A stretch of 64,000 bases of DNA from an uncultured Streptomyces sp. Lineage in GTDB: Bacteria > Actinomycetota > Actinomycetes > Streptomycetales > Streptomycetaceae. This document shows positions 52,200 through 60,797 of this stretch, one piece after another (within the stretch, counting starts at the first letter, position 1; each line of letters begins with the position of its first letter). The notes beneath the pieces are model-generated. The model did no database searches. It saw only the letters and a program-made list of their open reading frames with translations, and was not told where the DNA came from. The position numbers and the translations under genes are program-made. The stretch spans positions 421,460-485,459 of the forward strand of contig NZ_CANLBS010000005.1 of assembly GCF_947488945.1 (NCBI RefSeq), given 5' to 3'.

Positions 52200-53992
52200 C
52201 GCTCCCCCTCGAAGCGGTTGCGCAGCGCGACCGCCACGCCCAGCAGTACAGCCGTGATGAGCACCAGGACCAGTGCGCTGCCCCACGCCTGCGAGACCGC
52301 CTGCGGGTCGCCCGAATCCTGGGACAGGTTGAAGATGTGCGTGGGCAGAGACTGCACGGGAGCGTTCACGATCCCGCTGGGCAGCGCAGGCGCGCCGAAG
52401 ACCACCGTGGCGGTGAACAGAAGTGGCGCGGTCTCCCCCGCGGCACGAGCCAGTCCGAGCAGGAGCCCCGTGACCGTGGCCGGCCAGGCGTACGGAACGA
52501 CGACGGACCGAATGTACTGAGCACGCGAAAGTCCGAGCGCCAGGGCGCTCTCGGTCATCTCCGTGGGCATGCCGCTGACCCGCCCCGCGGTCGTGATCGC
52601 GACGACGGGCACGACCACCGGCACGAGCACGATGGCACCCGCCAGCCACGACCGGCCCCAGCCCATGGCGCTGCAGATGATCACGAACCCGGCGAGACCG
52701 AGGAGGATCGTCGGCGTCCCGCCCACCACCACGGTCACCGTCTGCAGGACGCGGGAGGCTCGGCCGGAGGCGTTCACACCGAGCAGGATGCCCGCCCCGA
52801 ATCCCAGGGGCAGCGAGATGACCCCCGTGGTCACGACGAGAAGGAGCGTGCCGAGGATCTGGTCGCTCACCCCGCCACCGGCCGACCCGGACGCGGACGT
52901 CAACCAGAACGACGGAGAGAAGGCCACGCTCCCTCGCGTCGCCAGGACGGCGAGCATGGACACGAGCAGCGCGCCGGGCAGAAGGAGCGCCCCCACGCGC
53001 AGCAGCCCCACGGCCTTGTCGGTCTCCCCGCGCATCCTCGACGACTGCCGCTTCCGGTTGCCCCGCATCGCGGAACCGGATCCCGACGTGCGTCGGATGC
53101 CCCACACGGTCGCGGCGGCGACCAGGGCGAGCAGGATCAGTCCCAGCCCGCAGACCGCGGCGAAGTACGGGCCGGACGTGCCCGCCAGAACCGGCTCCGG
53201 TCCGGCCAGCTTCGTCGTGAGTGTCTGTCCGGGACGGACGAGCGAGTCGACCAGCTCACCGAAGGACGTGGGCAGCCTTCCGTCGGCCCTCCCCACGACC
53301 AGGAACACGGCGATCGCCTCACCGAGCGCCCGGGCGAGACCCAGGAGCACGCCGGCCCTCATCCCCTGCCGGGCCTGTGGAAGCACCGCCGACCGGACGA
53401 CTTCACGTCGTGTGAGTCCCAAGGAGTAGGCGGCTTCGCGGTACCGATCCGGCACGGCGGACAAGGCGTCCACACTCACGGCCACGATGGTCGGCATGAT
53501 CATCACGGCCAGGACGATGCCTGCCGCCAGGAGGCTGTCGCCGCCGGGGACGTCACCGATCCACGCGATGAACGGGCGCACCGCCATGATGCCGATGAGC
53601 CCGTACACGATGGACGGGACGGCGGCGAGAAGCTCCACGCTCATCCGTAGGGGCCGGGCCAACCGGGACGGCAGGTACTCCGAGAGCGCGATCGCCGCCG
53701 CCCATCCGACCGGCACGGCGAGCATGAGCGAGATCAGGCACACGACGGCCGAGCCGTAGACCATGGCCAGTCCGCCGAAGACGGAGTCGGTCGGATTCCA
53801 CATCGGCTCTGCCAGGAGATCGATCCAGTCGACCGTACCGCTGAGCACACCGACGCCGAGGTAGCCGAGGAGCACCAGCATGACGCCGGCGACGGAGACC
53901 GCGCCGACGCCCACCCAGGCCCACACCCACCGGGAGGGGTGCGGGCGAGGTGACGTGTCCGGTGTGGCGGGCTGCCGCACCGGCGTCTCCAC
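52187..53992 (-). CDS. Fused PstC-PstA phosphate-type permease
   Basis: A 601-aa protein made of two ABC permease domains. The first (about 25-300) has the EAA-like loop with AAYSLGLTRREVVRSAVLPQAR, the second (about 335-590) has ESALALGLSRAQYIRSVVVPYAW. Each is clearly PstC- or PstA-like; in most bacteria they are two proteins. I start at GTG 53992 because AGGAGG lies five bases before it. With PstS and the ATPase this is a full importer for phosphate or arsenate. The fusion and the setting point to a specialised copy. Confidence 0.85.
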   Translation of the reverse strand: METPVRQPATPDTSPRPHPSRWVWAWVGVGAVSVAGVMLVLLGYLGVGVLSGTVDWIDLLAEPMWNPTDSVFGGLAMVYGSAVVCLISLMLAVPVGWAAAIALSEYLPSRLARPLRMSVELLAAVPSIVYGLIGIMAVRPFIAWIGDVPGGDSLLAAGIVLAVMIMPTIVAVSVDALSAVPDRYREAAYSLGLTRREVVRSAVLPQARQGMRAGVLLGLARALGEAIAVFLVVGRADGRLPTSFGELVDSLVRPGQTLTTKLAGPEPVLAGTSGPYFAAVCGLGLILLALVAAATVWGIRRTSGSGSAMRGNRKRQSSRMRGETDKAVGLLRVGALLLPGALLVSMLAVLATRGSVAFSPSFWLTSASGSAGGGVSDQILGTLLLVVTTGVISLPLGFGAGILLGVNASGRASRVLQTVTVVVGGTPTILLGLAGFVIICSAMGWGRSWLAGAIVLVPVVVPVVAITTAGRVSGMPTEMTESALALGLSRAQYIRSVVVPYAWPATVTGLLLGLARAAGETAPLLFTATVVFGAPALPSGIVNAPVQSLPTHIFNLSQDSGDPQAVSQAWGSALVLVLITAVLLGVAVALRNRFEGERWTT

Positions 53993-54001
53993 TGTCACCT
54001 C

Positions 54002-54949
54002 CTACCGCCCGATCTGCTTGAGGGTGAGGTAGCCGTGCTTGGTCAGGAGCGGCTGCCCCTCGTCGGAGAGGATGTAGTCGATGAACTTCTTCGCGTCGTC
54101 CTTCGCCGGCCCATTGGTGACCATGTAGAGCGGACGGCTCATGGGGTACTTGCCGGTGGCGACGTTCTCCGAAGAAGGAGCGATTCCGTCGAGGGTGACC
54201 ACGGCGAGCTTGTCGCGCCCCTCGACGAAGCCGGTCGACAGCGGGCCGACCGAGCCCGGAGTCGACTCGAGCTTGTTGCGCGTCTCCAGGTTGCCGCCCA
54301 CGATCGCGAAGTTGTTGGAGTTCGGCGGTGGCGGGGGCTTCTCGCCGCGGTAGAGGAATGTGTCCAGCACCTCGCGCGTGCCTCGACCAGGCTCCTTGTC
54401 GTAGACGAAGACCGGCAGGTCGGGACCGCCGACCTGCTTCCAGTTCGTGATCTTCCCTTCGAAGAGGCCCTTGGCCTGCTCCTTGGTCAGGTTTCCGACC
54501 CCTGCGTCGGCCACCTGCTTGCTGATGATGATGCCCACGGCGTCGGCACCGATCTGCGTGGAGACGTAGTCGGTCTCGGGACTGGCGGCCTTGTCCTCGT
54601 CCGACACCGGCTTCGAGCTCAGCGCGATGTCGATCTGCCCGGCACCCAGTTGCGAGATACCACCGGCCGAACCGCCTTGCGTGGCAACGGTGATGTTCAG
54701 CCCCCGGGCCTTGAGCGCCTCGGCCGCGTCAGCCGCGACGGGTGCCACCGTGGTGGAACCGCTCGCCTGCAGCGCCTTCCCCGCGCCACCACTGGCATCG
54801 GCTTGGGCGCAGGCCGTCGTGAGGGACGCGATCAGGACAGCACCCGAGGCGAGATGGGCGAACCTCCGCCGACTGACCGCACCTGCGGCCCGAGCGCCCC
54901 CCGTCGTCAAGTCCCCGGAGCGCGACGGCGATTCCATGGTGCGGAACAT
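54002..54949 (-). CDS. pstS: PstS-like phosphate/arsenate-binding lipoprotein
   Basis: A 315-aa binding protein. The N-terminus has SRRRFAHLASG and a lipobox ending TTAC at about residue 47. The anion loop includes GSTTVAPV near 67, GGSAGGISQL, and the PGRGTREVLDTF segment with the Arg-Gly-Thr that contact the tetrahedral oxyanion. PstS proteins discriminate phosphate from arsenate poorly or strongly depending on a few residues; which case holds here cannot be told by eye. ATG 54949 follows GGGGGAGGACC. The promoter carries a GATTCGA half-site, placing it under the island regulator. Confidence 0.87.
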   Translation of the reverse strand: MFRTMESPSRSGDLTTGGARAAGAVSRRRFAHLASGAVLIASLTTACAQADASGGAGKALQASGSTTVAPVAADAAEALKARGLNITVATQGGSAGGISQLGAGQIDIALSSKPVSDEDKAASPETDYVSTQIGADAVGIIISKQVADAGVGNLTKEQAKGLFEGKITNWKQVGGPDLPVFVYDKEPGRGTREVLDTFLYRGEKPPPPPNSNNFAIVGGNLETRNKLESTPGSVGPLSTGFVEGRDKLAVVTLDGIAPSSENVATGKYPMSRPLYMVTNGPAKDDAKKFIDYILSDEGQPLLTKHGYLTLKQIGR

Positions 54950-54973
54950 GCGGGGTCCTCCCCCAGTTGGCCT

Positions 54974-54994
54974 TTGATTCGAACGGAGTCTAAG
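54974..54994. promoter_or_regulatory. GATTCGA-type operator upstream of pstS
   Basis: TTTGATTCGAACGGAGTCTAA shows GATTC and GAGTC half-sites in inverted order, and the exact GATTCGA word at 54976-54982, about 27 bp before the PstS start. Confidence 0.5.
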
Positions 54995-55028
54995 CAGCAA
55001 GGCGGCCGACTGAGAACCCTTATCAATG

Positions 55029-55046
55029 ACCAGTCGTACGACTGGT
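55029..55046. promoter_or_regulatory. 18-bp perfect palindrome ACCAGTCGTACGACTGGT
   Basis: Lies in an AT-richer patch (55005-55105) upstream of pstS and far from any other start on the right side. Perfect symmetry of this size is typical of TetR- or GntR-type operators. Confidence 0.5.
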
Positions 55047-55455
55047 GTTCACATTGCCCCCACTTCTGGTACATCTTCCGTTTGCTTGATCACTTCTTTA
55101 CATGGGGCACGCCAGGCAGGCAGGTGCCGCTCACGAGCGGGACTGCGGGGCCGGCAGACGAAGCGCGTGGGACGGAGGGCGCTCCCATGGACGCAACGGT
55201 GCCTCTCCCCCACCGGGGTCCGCCCGCCCCCAGGGATACGCCGCCACCCAACGGCGGGACCGTCAGGGCGCCTTCACCACTCAGGCCCACCCTTCAGGGG
55301 CGGCGGGTTGCGGGTGTCTTTCCCCCGACTCCACCTGCCCGAGGTGCATGCACCAAGACTGGTCCCCAAGGTCCCCGGAGCCGCACGAGACCGCAGCGGC
55401 CTTTCTCGCTGCTCCGGCGTACGCCAACCTGCACGCGGCCTGGGCCTTCCAAGGG
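55047..55455. other. 409-bp gap without a recognised gene
   Basis: Proline- and arginine-rich open frames on both strands look like shadows of non-coding GC-rich DNA. Nothing recognisable; it borders a region of gene debris. Confidence 0.5.
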
Positions 55456-56010
55456 CTACAACGGGGCCATGGCGGCCATCGTGACCTGGAAGGAGACCGC
55501 GTCGGGGTCGATGTCCACCGTGTGGTCCTGTTCCCACCGGCCGATGGCTTCCGAGCCTTCGACGATCATGCGGCACCGGTCGTAGCGCCGTTGCATGAAG
55601 TTCGCGAGGACCTCGGACACGGGAAGGTTCCTGGCGATCTCCTCGGCGAGCACGATGCCGTCCTCGATGGCTTGCGCCCCGCCCTGGCCGCAGTGCGGGG
55701 AGGTGCCGTGCGCGGCGTCCCCGATCATCACCACCCGGTCGCGGTACCAGGGAGCGGGCAGCAGGACATTCTCCACAGGCCGGTAGACCACGTCATCGTC
55801 GTTGACGATCAGTTCCCGGTACTCGGCGACCGGACCGCCGTACTCGGCGAGCCGTTCCCGGTACCGCGCCGCGAGACCCTCGCGGGGCAGGCGCACGGGC
55901 TGACCGTCGGGCACCTTCTCGATGGCGAGTATGTACCTGAGGTCCGGTCCGAGCGGACAGAAGCCGGCCGTGCCGCGAGACCCCCTGTACGTCCAGAGCC
56001 GGTCAAGTTC
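55456..56010 (-). pseudogene. C-terminal fragment of an aromatic FAD monooxygenase
   Basis: The last 185 or so codons of a PHBH-type hydroxylase: LWTYRGSRGTAGFCPLGPD, then VVMIGDAAHGTSPHCGQGG and AIEDGIVLAEEIARN. The N-terminal FAD motif and the first half are missing; upstream, the frame runs antisense through an enolase fragment. The junction is near 56010. No start codon with a ribosome binding site. A remnant of an aromatic-pathway gene different from that at 5385. Confidence 0.75.
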
Positions 56011-56712
56011 GGGGGCCCGTTCCGGCGCGACGGCCCGCGCGGCCGCCGATGCCCGGCGCCTCCCGCTGTACGAAGCCGTCGCCGAACCGGGCACCACTCC
56101 CCTGCTGCCCCTGCCGATGATCAACATCATCTCGGGCGGCGCCCACGCGGGCCGGTCGATCGACGTGCAGGACTTCCTCGCAGTGCCACTGGGCGCGACC
56201 ACCTTCGAGCAGGCCATCGCCTGGGCCTCCCGCATCCGCGCCGGCACCGCCGACGTCCTCGCCGAGCAGGGCCTGCCCGTCGCCCTGGTAGCCGACGAAG
56301 GGAGCCTGGGCCCGTTGCTGCCCAGCAACCGTACGGCGTTGGACGTACTCGTCCAGGGCATCGAGCGGGCCGCACTGCGACCCGGCGACGACGTCGGTAT
56401 CGCCATCGACGTCGCGGCCACCCAGTTCCGGCAGGAGCACGGCTCCTACCGGTTCGCCGCCGAAGACCGGGAGCTGACCTCGTCGGCACTGGTCGAGGAA
56501 CTGGCCGACTGGTGCGCCGATTACCCGATCGTCTCCCTGGAGGACGCCCTGGGCGAGGACGACTGGGACGGATGGTCGCTGGCGAGCAAGCAACTCGCGG
56601 GACGGCAGCTGCTGGGGGACGACCTCTTCGTCACCGACCTGGACCGGCTCGGTCGCGGCATCACCCGGGGAATCGCGAACGCCGTCCTGGTCAAACCGGG
56701 GACCCGACACCA
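56011..56712 (+). pseudogene. Internal fragment of an enolase gene
   Basis: About 230 codons matching the middle of enolase: AAADARRLPLYEAVA, PLPMINIISGGAHAG, LVADEGSLGP, GIAIDVAATQF, YPIVSLEDALGEDDWDGW and LLGDDLFVTD, ending at NAVLVKP. The first about 115 and last about 90 residues of the normal protein are absent, replaced on the left by the monooxygenase fragment and on the right by unrelated sequence. Several active-site residues remain but the barrel cannot close. A paralogous copy rather than the housekeeping gene, now dead. Confidence 0.8.
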
Positions 56713-56860
56713 GAACGTGTCGGGTCCCTTACGGGAAAGCCACGGAAAAAACACCGCGGAGTATGAGCGGTCACTTTGCCGAAACGGTTGGCCACCTCTA
56801 CCGGGACCCGGCCCCGAGGCACACCCGAGAGCGGACAGCCGCGAGTTCCCGGCACATTGT

Positions 56861-57586
56861 TCAGTCGCTCAACGCGGCCACCGGGACGGAAAGGCCCAGC
56901 AACCGCGTGAGGTCGACGAGTTCCTCGTGAAACAGCTTGGCCGGGTCCTGGACCTGCGGGCGCAGATGCCCGTAGATCTCGAGCGAGACCAGACCGTGCA
57001 GACGTCCCCACAGGCGCATCGCCAGGGCGATCGCGGCGGGATGCAGGTCCGCGAAGGCCGATCGCACCATGACGACGAACTCGGGACTGTAGTCGTCCCA
57101 GGTGTAACCCCCCTCACCGTGCAACCGTTCGGCCCAGGGCCAGGCCGAGACGACGACGCCGGTGAGCGCGGTGCAGGCACGGTGTTCCGCATCGGCCGCG
57201 GGCCCGCACGGAGGCGCCTGGTAGTCGGGCGCGGGATCCCCGTAGACCAGGCGGAACTCCTGCGGGTTGGCCAGCGCCCACGTGCGATAAGCCCGCCCGT
57301 AGGCCATGACCTGCTCGACCGGATCGCCCGAAGCGCCGGCGATCGCCTCCTCGAGCGCCTGGACCAGCGAGTTGTAGACGTCGGCGATGAGCGCCGTGAT
57401 CAGGTCGTCCCGGGTGTCGTAGTAGCTGTAGATGGCCCCGGCGGTCATCCCCATCTCGCGCGCGATGGCACGCAGCGACACCGCGGCGGTGCCGTTCTCC
57501 GCCATGTGCTTCAGCGCGATGGTCTTGATCTCCTGGGCGGCCTCCGCGCGGAGGCGCTCCCGCCGGTTCGGTTTCGCGTCGACCAT
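56861..57586 (-). CDS. TetR/AcrR-family regulator
   Basis: A 241-aa repressor. The helix-turn-helix is at about residues 30-50 (SLRAIAREMGMTAGAIYSYYDTRDDLI), followed by a ligand domain with YRTWALANPQEFRLVYGDP, the mark of the TetR_C WHG-type subgroup. It is divergent from a DHA2 drug exporter at 57946, which it very likely controls. ATG 57586 has no strong ribosome binding site but fits the fold. Confidence 0.88.
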   Translation of the reverse strand: MVDAKPNRRERLRAEAAQEIKTIALKHMAENGTAAVSLRAIAREMGMTAGAIYSYYDTRDDLITALIADVYNSLVQALEEAIAGASGDPVEQVMAYGRAYRTWALANPQEFRLVYGDPAPDYQAPPCGPAADAEHRACTALTGVVVSAWPWAERLHGEGGYTWDDYSPEFVVMVRSAFADLHPAAIALAMRLWGRLHGLVSLEIYGHLRPQVQDPAKLFHEELVDLTRLLGLSVPVAALSD

Positions 57587-57945
57587 GAACCCATCGTAAC
57601 AGCGTGGAGGAGGCCTACAGCCGAGCTGTTTTTCTGCGCTGTGTAAAAACTGCACGGCACGGCTCCCTGTCGCCACGGACCACGCGTGCCCCCGCCAGGA
57701 GTCGGCACCTGGCGGCGGGGTCGGTGCCGTCGACACCCCTCCAGGAGCACGACACGACAGGCCAGGAAGACAGTGAGGGCGCGCCGCGTGGAGCCCGATC
57801 CCCTTTCGACAAACACCGTTTGACAGTTGAGCACCGTTGACTCACAATCCAGCGTGTTGTTACTGAACGCCGTGTAGTCCACGTCGGTCACCGACCCGGG
57901 CGTCCCGCGTGACGGCCCGGTCCGGTGACAGAAGGAAGCCCTGTC
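57587..57945. promoter_or_regulatory. 359-bp divergent region with candidate TetR operator
   Basis: GACAAACACCGTTTGAC (57808-57824) is a near-perfect dyad (arms CAAAC/GTTTG), and the word CACCGTT recurs at 57832 after 18 bases. These lie 120-140 bp before the MFS start and could be operator or promoter elements. The rest shows nothing recognisable. Confidence 0.4.
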
Positions 57946-59406
57946 ATGGTTGACACCGTCCCCAAAACCCATGCCCGCCCCGGGCTGATGCTCGCGTTAT
58001 TGGCGTTCGCCCAGTTCGTCGTGGCCGCCGACTACAACGTCGTGTACGTCGCGCTACCGGACATCGGTGAAGCTCTCGGCTTCGGCCCGCAGTCCCTGCA
58101 GTGGGTGGTCAGCGCCTACGCCGTCGCCTTCGGCGGTCTGCTGCTGTTCGGCGGCCGTCTGGTAGACCGGATAGGCGGCCGCAGGATATTCGTCATCGGC
58201 GCCGTCGTCTTCGGCCTGGCCTGCCTCGCAGGCGGTCTGGCCGAGAACCCCGGCATGCTGATCGCCGCCCGCGGGGTACAGGGGCTGGGAGCCGCGCTGC
58301 TCTCGCCCGCCACCCTGATGCTGGTGAGCACACGCTTCGAGGAGGGCGCCCGGCGCAACCGCGCGATGGCCGTCTGGGGCGCCGCAGGAAGCGGTGGCCT
58401 CGCGGCCGGCGCGCTGCTCGGTGGCGTCCTCACCAACGCGTGGGGCTGGGAGTGGGTCCTGTTCGTCCTGGTCCCGATGGCTCTGCTGGCCGCCGTGCTG
58501 GCGCCGTCGATCCTGCCCGCGGACGAACGGTCGAGCAGCGACGCGAGCTTCGACGTCCCCGGGGCCGTGCTCGCCACCGTGGGTTCGTCCCTGCTGGTGC
58601 TCGGTCTGGTGAGCGGCCCCGAGGCAGGCTGGGGTTCACTGCGCGGCCTCGGCTCCATCGTCGCCGGCCTGGTCCTGCTGGCTGTCTTCGCCGTGGTGGA
58701 GACCAAGACCCGGGTGCCGCTCGCGCCCATGGGTCTGTTCCGCAACCGCAGCCTGGTGACCGCGATCCTGATCATCCTGGTCTTCCAGAGCGCTCTCGCC
58801 GGTTCGTACTACCTCTTCACCACGTACATGCAGAACGTGCTCGGCTACACCGCTCTCGAAGCGGGTCTCGCCTTCCTGCCCCTGACGATCATCTCGATGT
58901 TCGCCTCCCTGCAACTGACCGGCATCCTGCTGACGAAGTGGGGCCCCCGGGCCACGCTCTTCCTCGGCATGGTCGTCAACGGCGTGGGCATGCTGCTCCT
59001 GGCCCTGTCGATGACCACGAACGCCTCCTTCTGGCAGCTCCTCGGCGGCCTGGCCGTCTGGGGCATCGGCGGAGGCATCACGTTTCCCGCGATGTTCGTG
59101 TGCGCGGCATCCGGGGTCGCACCGAGCGAGGCCGGCATCGCCTCCGCGCTCGCCAACGCGTCCCAGCAGATCGGCGGCGCCGCGGGACTCGCCGTTCTCG
59201 TGGCCATCGCCCACTCGGGCCTCGACCTGAGCGTGGACGCCGAGCCGGCCCTCACCGCGGTCAACGACGGTCTGCGCACCGCGACCTGGGTGGGCGGCGT
59301 GGCCGCCATCGTGGGTGGTCTGCTCGCCTTCACCCTCCGCAAGCCCGGCGCCCCGGCGCCGGCTCCCGCCGCCGACACCGGCGACGAGATCGCCACCTCC
59401 CACTGA
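57946..59406 (+). CDS. DHA2-type MFS drug exporter (14 segments)
   Basis: A 486-aa proton-driven multidrug exporter. Fourteen hydrophobic segments are seen; motif A GGRLVDRIGGRR is at about 70-81, motif C GAAGSGGLAAGALLGGVL at about 145-162. Members of this group (EmrB/QacA type) export antibiotics or dyes. ATG 57946 with AGAAGGAAG upstream. Paired with the divergent TetR repressor. Confidence 0.9.
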   Translation: MVDTVPKTHARPGLMLALLAFAQFVVAADYNVVYVALPDIGEALGFGPQSLQWVVSAYAVAFGGLLLFGGRLVDRIGGRRIFVIGAVVFGLACLAGGLAENPGMLIAARGVQGLGAALLSPATLMLVSTRFEEGARRNRAMAVWGAAGSGGLAAGALLGGVLTNAWGWEWVLFVLVPMALLAAVLAPSILPADERSSSDASFDVPGAVLATVGSSLLVLGLVSGPEAGWGSLRGLGSIVAGLVLLAVFAVVETKTRVPLAPMGLFRNRSLVTAILIILVFQSALAGSYYLFTTYMQNVLGYTALEAGLAFLPLTIISMFASLQLTGILLTKWGPRATLFLGMVVNGVGMLLLALSMTTNASFWQLLGGLAVWGIGGGITFPAMFVCAASGVAPSEAGIASALANASQQIGGAAGLAVLVAIAHSGLDLSVDAEPALTAVNDGLRTATWVGGVAAIVGGLLAFTLRKPGAPAPAPAADTGDEIATSH

Positions 59407-59474
59407 GAAGAGGGCTCCGCCCCTGCACGCGGGTCCGTGACCGGAGAGATCCCCGGACCGGTCACGACCCGTGT

Positions 59475-59519
59475 CGATGTGCGCGTGCGAGCAGCGGCAC
59501 CGCTCGCACGCGCACATCG
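59475..59519. terminator. Strong 18-bp stem-loop after the MFS gene
   Basis: Perfect arms of 18 bp (CGATGTGCGCGTGCGAGC and its complement) around a 9-base loop, 68 bases after the stop. One of the longest perfect hairpins in the window; a terminator for the rightward gene. Confidence 0.65.
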
Positions 59520-59841
59520 CGCCCCCGTGGCCAGGGCGAGCCGTTGCGGGCCGGACGTACGCGTGCCGAGCGCGTGCGAGCTGCGCGACCCGCGTCTCCG
59601 CGTCGCTGAGCGCCTCCGCCGGACGGGTCGCCGCGGCCGAGGGGATCCGTACCCTGCGGCGCTCCGCCCTCACGCACGCCCGCCCGCCCCAGGGTCTGCC
59701 GCACCCGGCTGTGATCGGTGCCGGCCGGCACTCGCGAGCGCGGGCGGGCTCCGGTCGTGGTCCGCTCGGCCGCGCCTCGCTTCCCGGTGCGGCGGGACAC
59801 GAGGACCGCACCCGGCCCCAGGGACCGAGTGAGCGGGGTGG
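59520..59841. other. 322-bp gap without a recognised gene
   Basis: Short Arg-rich frames only. Probably the end region of the two convergent genes, with no other signal seen beyond the hairpin to its left. Confidence 0.5.
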
Positions 59842-60522
59842 TCAGGACTGCTCGGGGAACCGGGCCCAGAAGTGGTCGACGATCTCTTCGAGGTAACGCC
59901 GCCCGTCCTCCCCGGAAGCGGTGGTGCCACCGGCCCGGCTGAGCGTGGCCGCCATGAGCACCTGGTACTCCTGGCACATGGCGCTCAACGGTGCGTGCAG
60001 CCTCTTGCGCTCCATGGACAGGAGTTTGGCGATGGCGCGTACGTGCGCCTGCCAGCGGGTGGTGACGGCCTCGGTCAGCAGACGGGCGAGCTCGCCCTCC
60101 AGTCCGGTGACGGCGACGAAGTCACGCGGAGGAAGCCGGAGCACACGGCCGAGCTTCTCGGACTGCCGGCCGTCCCCGGTCCACTGGTCGGCCTCCTCCA
60201 TCCGGACATAGGCGTGCAGCGACAGGCCCGTCTCCCGGGCGACGTCCTCGGCCGCTACCCCCTGGGCGATGCGGTGCTCCCGCAAGGTGCGCGGACGGCC
60301 CATGAGTTCGCGGGGATGGCACCACAACGCCCCGGCGAGAGCCGCGAGTTCTCCGGCACTGGGCAGCGCGACTCCGCGCTCCCAGGCCTCGACATGCTGG
60401 GGGGTGACATGGGCCGCCCCGAAGGAGACGCGCATGCCGTAGGCGACGTGACCGGGTGCCATCCCGAGCTTTTCACGCAGGGCTCGGGCAGCACGCGCAT
60501 TGAAGGGGAGTGGAGGGTGCAC
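59842..60522 (-). CDS. XRE-like helix-turn-helix regulator
   Basis: A 226-aa protein with two helix-turn-helix-like regions: ALREKLGMAPGHVAYGMR...VTPQHVEAWERGVALPSAGELAALA is of XRE type at about 12-65 with an insertion, and LREHRIAQGVAAEDVARETGLSLHAYVRME forms a second one at about 80-110. The C-terminal half is helical with no known domain. It is divergent from the NCS2 permease and may regulate it. Start uncertain: GTG 60522 or TTG 60552. Confidence 0.7.
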   Translation of the reverse strand: MHPPLPFNARAARALREKLGMAPGHVAYGMRVSFGAAHVTPQHVEAWERGVALPSAGELAALAGALWCHPRELMGRPRTLREHRIAQGVAAEDVARETGLSLHAYVRMEEADQWTGDGRQSEKLGRVLRLPPRDFVAVTGLEGELARLLTEAVTTRWQAHVRAIAKLLSMERKRLHAPLSAMCQEYQVLMAATLSRAGGTTASGEDGRRYLEEIVDHFWARFPEQS

Positions 60523-60797
60523 GTACAGAACGTAAGGGGATCGTGACGGCAAAATCCATGGGCGCTGTCGCCTGCATCACGGTTTGGCGGGATAGATCAC
60601 CGCCGATTCCGTAGGAACCGACAGGCCCTGATCGATCGGCAACTGCCCTTAACAGATGGGGACTTGCCGGTTGTCCCACGACACGTATGATCCGCTCGCA
60701 AGGCGCCGCACGCGTGTTCGCACGACTCCCTGCCCTCCTTGTCGGGCAGTGGCGGTTCCTCGGTTCCCATCGATCGCAGGCCCAGGAGAACACCCCC

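Noticed and set aside
56011..56712. A functional second enolase
   Set aside because: Both ends of the protein are missing and no start or stop in the right place exists.
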